From positions 186,001 to 250,000 of the forward strand of contig JABMLP010000012.1 in the NCBI GenBank assembly GCA_013176395.1: a stretch of 64,000 nt of DNA, given 5' to 3'. Each line of letters begins with the position of its first letter. Position 1 is the stretch's first letter. Of the stretch, positions 54,867 to 64,000 are shown piece after piece. Origin of the DNA: Venturia oleaginea. Taxonomy: Eukaryota; Ascomycota; Dothideomycetes; Venturiales; Venturiaceae. The notes beneath the pieces are model-generated. The model ran no database searches. It had not been told where the DNA came from and saw only the letters and a program-made list of their open reading frames with translations. A program made the position numbers and the translations under genes.

Positions 54867-56468
54867 TTGATTGATTGATTGATTGATTTTATCCTACTCG
54901 GTTGCAGCCGCTTAATCACGCAGCTATGTCCGGTTAGGAGGACTTCATCAGACAGCCGACACGTGATAGATTATAATCCACCGCGCCCCACTTCGCCCCG
55001 TTCACTGAAACAAGACCAGCTGTCCCCTCCGTCCTCCCTCTTTTCCCTTAACCAGTATCTCCAAATGCCCGCTGGCTCTTGTAGATACTGGTTATTCTGC
55101 TAGTATATCTGTGCTATGTAGACTCAAGAGGCAATGCCTCGTGTTTCGCTATCCTTCTACCTACAGTCTCCCTCTAATGCTCAGCTTGTCTATCTGTTTC
55201 GCCTTATCCCTCAAGGCCAATGGGTTCCCTAAGTATGTTTCTGCTTGTGAAAGTTGCCTTGCACCAGATTCCTATGCGGCGGTGTATTTGGTTGTGTGAT
55301 GCTGGAGACAATAGTAACCATCGTAGTCGTGATTTCGCTGCTTGGGTGTGATACTCCGGGTATGCCCGTGGACGAGGCTGTCTGGTAGCTGCCGTATTGT
55401 ATGGCGCCGATCGTGCTATAGACCTGCCGTCTTATAGTCGGAGCCTATCTGCTGCTAGTCGCTCTCCCTACTTGCTATATCGCGCTCCTACTCTTGCCAA
55501 TGCCATAACTGGGACGCAACAGTCTGGGGAGAGGCTCAAGGCTACGTCTGCTGGCTTGTAGGGAGGGGATTTGCCGCCAATAAGCTCCTTCTATACGTCC
55601 TTACTGCTTACTGTGTTGCGCACCTACTCTTGCCAATGCCATAACTGGGACGCAACAGTTTGGGGAGAGGCTCAAGGCTCTGGACATCAGCTTGCAGCAG
55701 GACGGTTTGCGGAGACGATAGTAGATGAGGTTCTCTAGCAGCTGCCGTATCGTGTCGCACCGATTGTGTTGTAGACCTGTCGTCTTATAGTCGGAGCCTA
55801 TCTGCTGCTAGTCGCTCTCCCTGCTTGCTATATCGCGCACCTACTCTTGCCAATGCCATAACTGGGACGCAACAGTCTGGGGAGAGGCTCAAGGCTACGT
55901 CTGCTAGCTTACAGGGAGGGGATTTGCCGCCAATAGGCTCCTTCTATGCGTCCTTACTACTTACTGTGTCGCGCACCTACTCTTGCCAATGCCATAACTG
56001 GGAGGCAACAGTTTGGGGAGAGGCTCAAGGCTCTGGGCAACAGCTTGTAGCAGGACGGTTTGCCAAGACGTTGGGAGAGGTTGTCTAGTCGTTGCAGTGG
56101 TGTGTGGTGCCGATTGTTGCGCACCGGGCGTCTGGTGTTTGAGTTGTGTTGAAGGTATTGCCGTTCTAGCAGTGACTCGTCGACTCGGAGCGTTGCAGTG
56201 TCATCTGGGGTGATGGACTAGCCGGGAGATAGTGACTAGATGGTTGCTGTTGTCTTTGGTGGACGCATCGTTCGTGTAGCTTGCTCATGTATTCGTCTGC
56301 TTGCTCTGCCGTGGCCGCGACGGCGACTCTAGAGATATCTCATCGACGCTGAGGGACGCGCGATGGCCTCTAGAGGCCGGAGCGGCCACTGGCAGAGGTG
56401 TTTTGATGATCCTTAGATGATACTTCTGTAAATTCCAAAAATTGAGTTCTCGCTGTGTGTGCTGTTTC
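54867..56468 (-). mobile_element. retroelement X, copy C (full length, inverted)
   Basis: About 1.6 kb, the reverse complement of copy A with few differences. It is flanked by a perfect 14-bp duplication GCCTGATCTTGAGG (54853-54866 and 56469-56482). The tail (TTGATTGATTGATTG, plus strand) lies on the left. The four internal core repeats are present. The element split repeat Y. Confidence 0.8.
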
Positions 56469-56790
56469 GCCTGATCTTGAGGGTTTGACCCTCAGTTTCA
56501 AGCAGCCTTGGATCCACAAACATGTGACTGCCAGAATCTGACCAGGCATCTATAGAGTTCCATCCTAGGCATCCTTTTAGCTCCGTATTGAAAACCCCAT
56601 GATGGATACCATACCATACCATACCATCCCACTCATGCCAAGACACGGGTCTTATCTGTGACTCATAGGTGCGTTGCCACATCATTATTTTCTTTCCCTT
56701 GCCGTTGTTTTGAGCCAATCATCAATAGATCCCGTACACCCCTAATGTTGAAAAAGGGAGACGGGACGGATTGATTGGCATCTGGATGAC
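56469..56790 (-). repeat. repeat Y copy 2, 5' part
   Basis: Matches 29341-29620 in inverted orientation, including the ATACCATACCATACCATCCC tract and the TTGAAAAAGGGAG region. It is joined to 54780-54866 once X copy C is removed. Confidence 0.65.
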
Positions 56791-57134
56791 GATACGGAGT
56801 GACAGACATTTATATGTGATACGTCTTCAGGGCCCCCGGTTCCAGAACCCGCCTCAGCAGATATATGCCCCTCTACGTGATACGGCAATTCAGAGCAGAG
56901 TTGGCGTTGAGTTGGGTGGTAAGTTGCGCACTGGAAAAATAGGTATTGCAGAGACGATACCGACCTCATACCACATTTTTATGATGTGGCAAACTGCGCT
57001 GGAGGCCACACCCTTGTAGGAGGGAACCTTGTGGACAAGATGGCAGCAGGAGCGTAGAACAATCGTTTTGAGCCTCTATTATCAGATTCATCATCTCCAT
57101 TACCTCAATCAAGTCGAACCACCTCAACATTGCG

Positions 57135-57960
57135 GTGACCAGCTGCCAAGCGCTGCAGGAACTGCAACACTATCACGTGACCTTTGCACGAGCATGCGCT
57201 AGTCCTTTTTGGGATATCCTGGTCGCACCATCCTATTCCATTTCCGTGCAAGCGAAAGATTCCCCTCCATCTCACCGTTCTCACAACATCTCTGGATATC
57301 CAACTGTCGTCTGCTGTTCCTGCTGCTGCTGCTGCTGCTGCTGTCCCTGCTCCTCAGCCTCAGCGTGATCTGTCGCATCCTGCTGCCACTCCTGCTGCCA
57401 CTCCTGCTGCCACTCCTGCTGCCACCAGTGTCGCCCGCCTGTCCTACCAGCTTCTTGCGGCGCCTCATCCAGTCTACCAACACTTTGCAAGTTCAGACCA
57501 TCGCCTGGGAGTCAGATCGTGCCATTGTCCTTGCCCAGCGCCCTCATAGGCCCGGCTACTAGGACGGCGTGACTGGCCGCGGTGCGCATCCGCCTCCCTC
57601 ACATACCCATTCTTGCCGCCGGAATGCTCGCTCGCCCACCCGCCTGCCGCATCCCCACCAGCCTGGTTGCCGTCTATTGGGTCTATCCCGACTGACTCCT
57701 CGTTCCTCTCGACCTCGCGCAGCCGCGAATGCGGGTATGCCATCTGCCCACAGCAAGGCCAAGCGTAAACAAGCTCTCCAGGAGAAACGACTCGTGCAGC
57801 GGGCGGCCTACGAGGCGAAGCAGAAGGAGATTTAAGACGCCCTGCTGTACAAGCTGCCAAATAAGCCTCACGCAACGCTGTATAAATCCCAGCAGGGTCG
57901 CAAACGGAAGGCCCGTCTCTACACCCAGGAGATGGTAGAAGTAAGCGCACGAAGCCTTGA
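57135..57960 (+). other. low-complexity coding-like region with CTG repeats
   Basis: (CTG)n at 57317-57345 and four copies of a 12-bp CACTCCTGCTGC unit at 57380-57426. The plus-strand frame over this encodes Ala/Pro runs. Near 57740-57960 a basic segment (SKAKRKQALQEKRLVQRAAY, stop, then LYKLPNKPHATLYKSQQGRK) looks like a decayed coding sequence. No family recognised. Confidence 0.35.
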
Positions 57961-57999
57961 GAACATCCCGCACAACTCTAGGACTCCATGCGCTAGTAG

Positions 58000-58190
58000 A
58001 CTCCCATTAATATCGAAACTGAGTGACGATAGCTAACATTGGTATGTTTGTAGCTTTAGGAAGTAAGCAGACTCCCGTCAATGTCGAGGCTAAGTGACGG
58101 TAGCTAACGTTGATGTGTTCGCGGCTATAGGATGTATGTAGATTCCCTCAAAGGTAGAAGCGGAGTGACGAGAGCTAAAGGGTCTGTAAG
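58000..58190 (+). repeat. diverged 71-bp minisatellite near HET-C
   Basis: About 2.5 diverged copies of the unit seen at 41721-41886 (GTGACGGTAGCTAACGTTGA, TTCGCGGCTATAGGATGTA). It directly precedes a HET fragment. Confidence 0.7.
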
Positions 58191-58194
58191 TACA

Positions 58195-58480
58195 AGACCT
58201 TCTTAAAACATTCCAGGATGCCGTCTATATAACCCGAGAACTCGGTAACAATATCTGTAGATTGACTCACTTTGCATATTTAAAGCGTGGATGGAAAGGA
58301 GACAGATGACTGGGGAGTAGAGTCTAAACGCATAGAGATCGTGTTTTCTTCAGAGTACTGCACACTTGCTGCTAGTTCAGCTAAGGGCTCTGACAAAGGC
58401 TTCTTGAAGCCACGGCCAAGTAGTTCGATATTCGAGAAGGGAACGAGGAGGGTTGGGAGATCGAAAAGCTATCCTCCCCT
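58195..58480 (+). pseudogene. HET-domain fragment C
   Basis: A third HET relic: KTFQDAVYITRELGNNI, a damaged RLTHFAYL where WIDSLCIIQ is expected, then ETDDWG (one frame) and IEIVFSSEYCTLAASSAKGS. Stops and frame changes are frequent. The N- and C-terminal parts are absent. Confidence 0.7.
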
Positions 58481-58834
58481 CTGTTTGAAGCCTTTCTCGA
58501 CACGTTGCGGGAGTTCCGAGGCGACTTTACCTGGAATGTTAGCGGCGCAGTATCACCACATATCTGTAATATTTTACTTTGAAGAGATCTTAGCTGGAAA
58601 TATGTGTTTAAAGATATGGATAAAGAAGCCTTAGTATCACAGCGTCTTAAAGCTCCAGGCTTTGTCCAGTTCTGTGAGCTAGCATGACGTTGAATATGTT
58701 AATAGACTATAAATAATTTACAAATTGTTCTATCCAAAAGCATCCGTCAATCGAAATCTAGGTATTGTCTGTCGGTATTACTTTTCTAGCACTAGAAATA
58801 CCCAAAGAGAACCCCACTACACTATTCTATGTAG
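58481..58834. other. no gene recognised
   Basis: Short frames without motifs. AT-rich DNA leads into the Tc1-type transposase gene. No terminal inverted repeat identified. Confidence 0.35.
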
Positions 58835-59935
58835 CTACCATTGTGTATGACCTCCTTCCGCCTCAATGACGGCTTCGCAGCGTTCTTTCATGTTTATGTA
58901 CTTCACGTAACCGTCGACTTGTAATCCTTCCCACTCCTCCTCTATATACTGCCGTAAATCGAGAATGCTATGCGCAGACCTCTTAGCCACCCTATATTTC
59001 AGCAGCCTCCATACATTCTCAATAGGGTTCAAGTCAGGAGAATTCGCAGGCCAGATCATCCTCGATACGCTATTCGACTCATGTTTCTGTTTCGTCAGCC
59101 GTGCTGTATGTTGGGCTGCATTATCTTCCATAAGTATTGCATGCTTTAATGGATTCTGTGGATGATTTTTTACCCACTCCATAAAACGATATACCGAAGG
59201 AAGTATCTCATCTCTGTAAACTCTGCCAGAGTTACCACCCCATTCCTTCTCAAAGAACACAAGATCTCCTTTCCCAAAAACAGAGATGCTTCCGTGGACC
59301 ATCCAAAACGAATGTAGTTTGAACTTGGGCACACAGCAAGAATCCAAATACTTCTCCTCCGGCAATCGAGTTACATATGTTTTCCCAAAACCGGCGGTAG
59401 AGAAGGCGCACTCATCCGTCCAAGTTATGCGTGCCCACATTTCAGGAGTCCAATTCAGGTGCTCTTCTGCCCAAGCCAATCTTGCTTTCTTATGGAGGTC
59501 TGTAAGAAGAGGCTTTGTGGTTGCCACACGGCGATGGTATAATTCTTTTTTGAATGCTGCCGCAAGCGCTTTCCGGCCAGCTGGTATCTCTTCTAATTGA
59601 GCGATCTGTTGGTAAGTCATACGGCGGTGGTAAGCGTTAAGAGTTGCACGTGCAACAAGGCGCTTTCGAATCTCACTCGTAAGCCTTGGCTTTCTACCCA
59701 TTTGCTTTGTTGGGGTTTCTGTTATTGAGCGGATTACTGATTGCACCGTTGTGCGCGGCAAGTCCATAACCTTTGCAATTGTTGTTTGACTCCACTTCGA
59801 GATGTGGAATAGTGTGAAGATGCGACAATGCTCCTTGTAAGTCAGCTTTGTCCCCGGGTTGCGTGCTAGATTTGTGCTTGGTTTAGGTAAAGGTAATAGA
59901 CGTAGAGGACGTGGTCTTCGGATGAGGTTGGGCAT
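58835..59935 (-). CDS. Tc1/mariner-type transposase
   Basis: 366 residues from ATG 59935, the usual Tc1/mariner length, with no break. The N-terminal half has two helix-turn-helix regions (RIFTLFHISKWSQTTIAKVM, then RKPRLTSEIRKRLVARATL). The DDE catalytic core has ITWTDECAFS, ILMEDNAAQH and NSPDLNPIENVWRLLK, giving the D, D, E triad. The enzyme would cut and paste its element at TA sites. The same frame is open upstream to 60061 without an ATG. Terminal repeats could not be matched by eye on either side. The right side runs into the copia-2 LTR at 60084, so the right end may have been displaced. Confidence 0.88.
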   Translation of the reverse strand: MPNLIRRPRPLRLLPLPKPSTNLARNPGTKLTYKEHCRIFTLFHISKWSQTTIAKVMDLPRTTVQSVIRSITETPTKQMGRKPRLTSEIRKRLVARATLNAYHRRMTYQQIAQLEEIPAGRKALAAAFKKELYHRRVATTKPLLTDLHKKARLAWAEEHLNWTPEMWARITWTDECAFSTAGFGKTYVTRLPEEKYLDSCCVPKFKLHSFWMVHGSISVFGKGDLVFFEKEWGGNSGRVYRDEILPSVYRFMEWVKNHPQNPLKHAILMEDNAAQHTARLTKQKHESNSVSRMIWPANSPDLNPIENVWRLLKYRVAKRSAHSILDLRQYIEEEWEGLQVDGYVKYINMKERCEAVIEAEGGHTQW

Positions 59936-60083
59936 ATCTATTATATGAACGGCAAGAGCATATCTGTATGACGCCAGGCAAGCTTTATACCTCAGTTTAT
60001 GTCTTCCAGCACCTTCTATATCGTTAGTAAGCTTGTCATCACAATATAATCGAAGGCTCAAGAATGATCTCCTAAGTGTATTC

Positions 60084-60251
60084 TGTTGAAGTATGAAAGT
60101 TGAGTAACAAGTGTATTGAGGGTGAGATCCGGAGGATCTCAGCTATATAGTAATACACTAAGCCCAATTGGGCAGTAAACAAACTCCAGTGACAGAGAGT
60201 AGCCACGCTGGCGCAGGTGGAGGCAATAGCATGAGGATACTCCTTCCAACA
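60084..60251 (-). repeat. 3' LTR of copia-2
   Basis: 168 bp, the reverse complement of the copia-1 LTRs with no difference noticed. Confidence 0.93.
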
Positions 60252-60300
60252 GTCCCCCGAATCCGAACGATGTTCCTCCCATCAGTGCCAGTCCCCCCAT

Positions 60301-63300
60301 TCATGGCGCAGTAGTTGCACAAATACGGCCTCGGAGGTTATCCAGGAGGGGTCGTGGTAGTGATTTAGTACCAATGTCGGCGAGGTTGTCAGCGGAGCAG
60401 ACATGCTCGATGGCGTAGTCACCCAGGACTGAATCGCTCCCGGACGAAGTGGTAGTGAACGTTGATATGTTTAGAACGATTGCTGATCCTGTGGTCCTTG
60501 ATGAGCGACAGGGCGGGCTCGTTGTCAACCATGAGCCAACAGTTGGGGTACTTGGCGTGACCCATAAGCTCCTTGATGGCCTGGCGCGACCACACGAGGT
60601 GGCTGGCGGCGTGGGATGATGCCATGTACTCGGCTTCACAAGTGCTCCTTGCCACGCATGACTGACGCTTTGAAGACCATGAGACTGTCGATCCACCGAC
60701 CTTCATGAGGTAACCAGAGAAGGACTTGGAGTTGTCTGGGTCAGACCCGAAAGACGCATCTGAGAACATGACGAGCGTAGGAATGGACGCGGTCCGCGCT
60801 GCAGAGCGATCAGACGGCGCAGGAGATCGTACGTCAAGTTCAACAGCTCGGGTGGCTTGAATGTAACGTAGAGTCTGGTAAGCCATCTTCAGATGCAGGT
60901 CTGATGGGTTGGAGTTGTATGAACCCAGCATGCTGACCGTGTAGGACAGGTCTGGGCGACTGACGATGGCAAGGAAGTTGATCGAGCCGATGATGGATTG
61001 ATACAGTTTCTGGCGATCAAGGTCCACTGAGTCGGTTGACCTTGGTGGGAACGAGTTAGGGTCAAGCGGTGTGTGGCGCCCATTACAATCATCCATGCCG
61101 TAGCGCCGCAATATCGCTGCGATGTAAGTACGTTGGTGCAGCTTGACGTGGTCCGCGTGATGGTCAATTTCAAGACCGAGGAGCAGACGTGGTCGACCCA
61201 TGTCTCTGAATTTGAACCTTGCGCGGGTGGCATCGAGCATGGCGCTGATTGTCTTGGGCGTGCCGGCCATCAGGACGTCATCTACGTAGATTCCAAGAAT
61301 GAGATCATCTGAGATGAAGACGCATGGATCAAAGCTGGCCTGTGTGAAGCCCTGACCAACAAGCCATTGAGACAGTAGAGCATACCATTCGCGGCCTGAT
61401 TGCTTGAGCCCATACAAAGCGCGAACAATACGGATCACTGTTGCGCCGTGAGAGGGTACTCCTGGCGGGACTTTGGCGTATATGGCGTGTTGCAGTCGTC
61501 CATTGAGGTAGGCGGCGTCAAAGTCCACTTGGTGCATGATCCATTGTCGCCACGAAGCGATAGCGATGATGAGACGCAGACTGTCGTAGCGCACCACTGG
61601 GGAATATGTGTCGTCAAAATCCACCCCAGGACGTTGTGAGAAGCCTTGTGCCACCAGGCGGGCTTTGCGCTTGACGACCTTTCCATGCTCGTCGCGCTTG
61701 ATGTCAAAGACCCAGCGTGTGCCAACGAGCTTGAGGTTTGGCGGAGGATTGTGTTCCATCACCCATGTGCCATTGTCACGATGTGCTTGGATTTCTTTGT
61801 TGATCGGTGTAACCCACAAAGGGGAGTTAGTGGCGTTGACAGCTTCATTGAACGTGCGAGGTATCTCGTGGTCGATGTCTGCCTTGGTGACGCAAGCCAC
61901 AGCGTGCGCCATGTTCTCATCATCTGGCGCAAGCATGTCTTCCAAAGCCAATGACGCTTCAGCGTTGTCTGCGGCTTTGCGTGAAGGCTTAGCAACTCGT
62001 TTGGAGCGTCGGAGCTCGACTGGATCAGACAGGTCCTGTGACGGTCGCGTCTCCCTTCGAGTTCCTCTTGCTCCAGCGCCGGGTGCAGAGGTGGGTGGAG
62101 CGGAGCGCGTGTGTTGTCCATTTTCTGCGCTGGGCTGCACAGGCGTTGGCGCAGGCTGATCGTACGAGTGGTCCAAAGGTACCCCAGCTTCAAGCCGGGA
62201 TGGGGTGTACGCTGTCGTCGTGGACCACGTCGGTGATGTAGGAGGTGTGGCAAAAGTGTCCCCCGACGGCCGACGATCTTTGTTTTGAGGCCGTCTTGAA
62301 GATGTAGAGACTGGTTCAGCAGCTGGTATCTCATTCTCCGCCACAGGTTGGAAATACGGCGCAGTCTGAGACCTTGAGAAAGGCTCAAAGCGCAGGTTGC
62401 GAGTTTCCATGATGACATGACGCGATGGGATGTAGACCCTCGCAGTTTTGGTGTTGCGCCCATACCCAACGAAGATGCCTTCCTCCGCTCTATGCAAGAG
62501 CTTAGAGCCAGGCTTGCGAGCTTCTACAGGTATGTGAGCGAAGATTTTGGAGCCGAATGGGTGCAGATGCTTGATGGATGGTTTCGCGCCAATGAGTAAT
62601 TCATGCGGCGTACGACCCAGTTTGTCAGCAGCGTGAGGGGATATGTTCTTGAGGAAATTGGCTGTCTGCACAGCCTCACCCCAAAGGAACAGCTGACTGT
62701 CAGTAGGGATCATTGATCGAGCGATCTGAATGATGGACTGATTCCACCGTTCTGCGACGCCATTGAGCTCATGATGGTAAGGTGGGACCATGTCATGTTG
62801 TATGCCCATGCGCCGAAGGTCCTGGGCAGCGGCGCGGTATTCGCCGCCGTTGTCAGACTTGAAGCGTTTTACCGTAGAGCTGTGTATGTGGATGTTCGCA
62901 GTACTCATCTGAGCGTTGTATTGAGTATTTGCGAAGGCGATGAATTCGCGGATCGCCTGGGGGCCATCAGACTTCAGCTTAAGAAGCTTGATCCAGGAGT
63001 AGCGAGTTGCTTGGCAGATGAAGGATATGAAGTAACGTGCGCCTCCAAGGCTTGGGCGAGGAAACTTCCCTGACAAGTCTGAGTGTATGACTTCGAGCGG
63101 CTTGATGGTGCGCGCCAGTACTGGTGGGGATGGCGCAGGCCGCTGTCGCTTGGACTTGCTGAGGGAGCACATGTCGCAGTGGAAGTCATGAGGTTTCGCC
63201 GGTACCAGGTGCCCATCATTGTATATCCTTGCAGGGTTTGGGACGTGAAGATGACCGACTGAGTGATGAAACTCCGTATACGATGAGAAGCATGCAGTCT

Positions 63301-63985
63301 TCTGCGCCAGTCTTGGCCAAGATGGTGCACTGACGGTTGCAGCAGGTGCGGTCTCGGTTTTGTGTAGTGACGATTTGCGCGTCAGGTCTCGGTTAGTTGG
63401 CGCGTGGGATTCGGTCGAGGCAACGTGCGCTGTGGGTTTCGTTTTAGTTTGGATTTGTACAACGCCGTCCGCGTGCCGTGCCCACAGTACCGTGGCGCCG
63501 TTGCGCGTGAGGAAGATGTCGTTTGCTTTGCCGTGCAATTCGAGGTTGTGATGGTGACGGACATAACTCCAGGAGAAGAGCCGTGTACCATAGAGCTCGC
63601 TACTGTAGAGGACGTTGGTCAGTTCGACGATCTTGGTGGATCTGTCAGGCATTCTGCAGCGTAATCGAACGAGTCCAACACCATTGATGGGTAACTTGAT
63701 ACCGCCGGCCACCGTGATCGTTCCTTGCTTGGGTGACAAGGACACGAAATCATCGGCGCAGCCAGTCATGTGCCGCGAGGCACCAGTGTCAAGAAGCCAT
63801 ACTGTGGGAGGATCGATTGCTGAGGGCCGACGTATTGCGGCGTGAGCACTTATAGTTTCGCGTGATTGCTTGCCGTTTACGTTGATCATCGTGGTCCGCG
63901 TCGACTGCGGTGGTGATCCAGTCAGGTCAATGGTTGCGCCGGCAGTGGCGTTGGTGGCGCGGTAATGTGCTATGAAGCTCACCAC
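60301..63985 (-). pseudogene. copia-2 Gag-Pol (partial at 5' end), late frameshift
   Basis: The frame from the window edge to 60419 holds protease (LLDTGASRHMTG), integrase (CDMCSLSK, HSDLSGKF, FKSDNGGEY, AERWN), full reverse transcriptase (LVGTRWVFDIKRDEHG, VDFDAAYLNG, LYGLKQSGREWY, active site YVDDVL near 61280) and RNase H (SDASFGSDP, STCEAEYMA). An extra base near 60434, after HYHFVRER, ends the frame. The last roughly 40 residues (DYAIEHVCSADNLADIGTKS) continue in the next frame to 60301. Compared with copia-1, the RT is complete and the copia-1 insertion near STCEAEY is absent. Confidence 0.9.
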
Positions 63986-64000
63986 CTCAGTTGCGCTGTC

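Larger units (their letters stand above)
60084..64000 (-). mobile_element. Ty1/copia LTR retrotransposon (copia-2), cut by window edge
   Basis: Same family as copia-1, in inverted orientation. Its 3' LTR is 60084-60251. The internal part matches copia-1 closely and retains the 423 bp of reverse transcriptase that copia-1 lacks. The gag start, 5' LTR and target duplication lie beyond the window. Confidence 0.93.

Noticed and set aside
57184..57549. Ala/Pro-rich protein as a real gene
   Set aside because: The frame is driven by CTG and CACTCCTGCTGC repeats and has no conserved motif.

Overview
The window is filamentous ascomycete genomic DNA. Genes carry short GT..AG introns of about 45-80 bp with CTAAC/CTGAC-type branch sites. 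The host genes (GH27 alpha-galactosidase, MOB1, FHA-forkhead regulator, HET-domain genes) and the transposon set (chromodomain Ty3/gypsy, Ty1/copia, Fot1/pogo, Tc1/mariner) are fungal. A Leotiomycetes (Botrytis/Sclerotinia-like) source fits, but that is inference. Most of the window is repeat-rich accessory DNA, with a small island of single-copy genes at about 18.9-20.8 kb and 30.7-40.1 kb.

Layout. 0.6-18.1 kb: three Ty3/gypsy elements. Gypsy-A (618-6760) has LTRs that look identical, a 5-bp duplication and one frameshift in pol. Gypsy-B (7213-12721) is decayed. Gypsy-C (12722-18146, minus strand) abuts B, has three in-frame stops and carries a foreign solo LTR inside pol. 18.9-20.8 kb: secreted alpha-galactosidase with four exons. 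22.5-29.3 kb: an internally deleted pogo element split by a copia element (copia-1), then a second deleted pogo copy in inverted orientation. 30.7-40.1 kb: a membrane protein, MOB1, a forkhead regulator and a conserved-looking unknown protein. 40.6-47.9 kb: two HET-domain pseudogenes broken by a solo LTR, a 1.6-kb non-coding retroelement (called X here) and a Fot1-like transposon. 48.1-50.6 kb: two candidate secreted peptide-precursor loci, one built from phase-0 mini-exons and followed by extra terminal mini-exons that end in Cys-Cys-stop. 51.1-54.5 kb: a decayed tyrosine recombinase of DUF3435/FluG type with C-terminal C2H2 fingers. 54.8-58.8 kb: another X copy splitting an older repeat (Y), low-complexity sequence and a third HET fragment. 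58.8-64 kb: a Tc1/mariner transposase and a second copia copy (copia-2), cut by the window edge.

Relations. Nested insertions give a partial history. Gypsy-C was already inserted when the solo LTR landed in its pol. Copia-1 is younger than pogo-1. X copy C is younger than repeat Y. HET-B was hit by a Fot1-like element. MOB1 (mitotic exit/septation network) and the forkhead gene (cell-cycle transcription) are neighbours on the same strand. The forkhead gene and the unknown gene at 38.7 kb are divergent and share a roughly 1.2-kb promoter region. All exon models were made by eye from splice signals and reading frames, with no transcript evidence.
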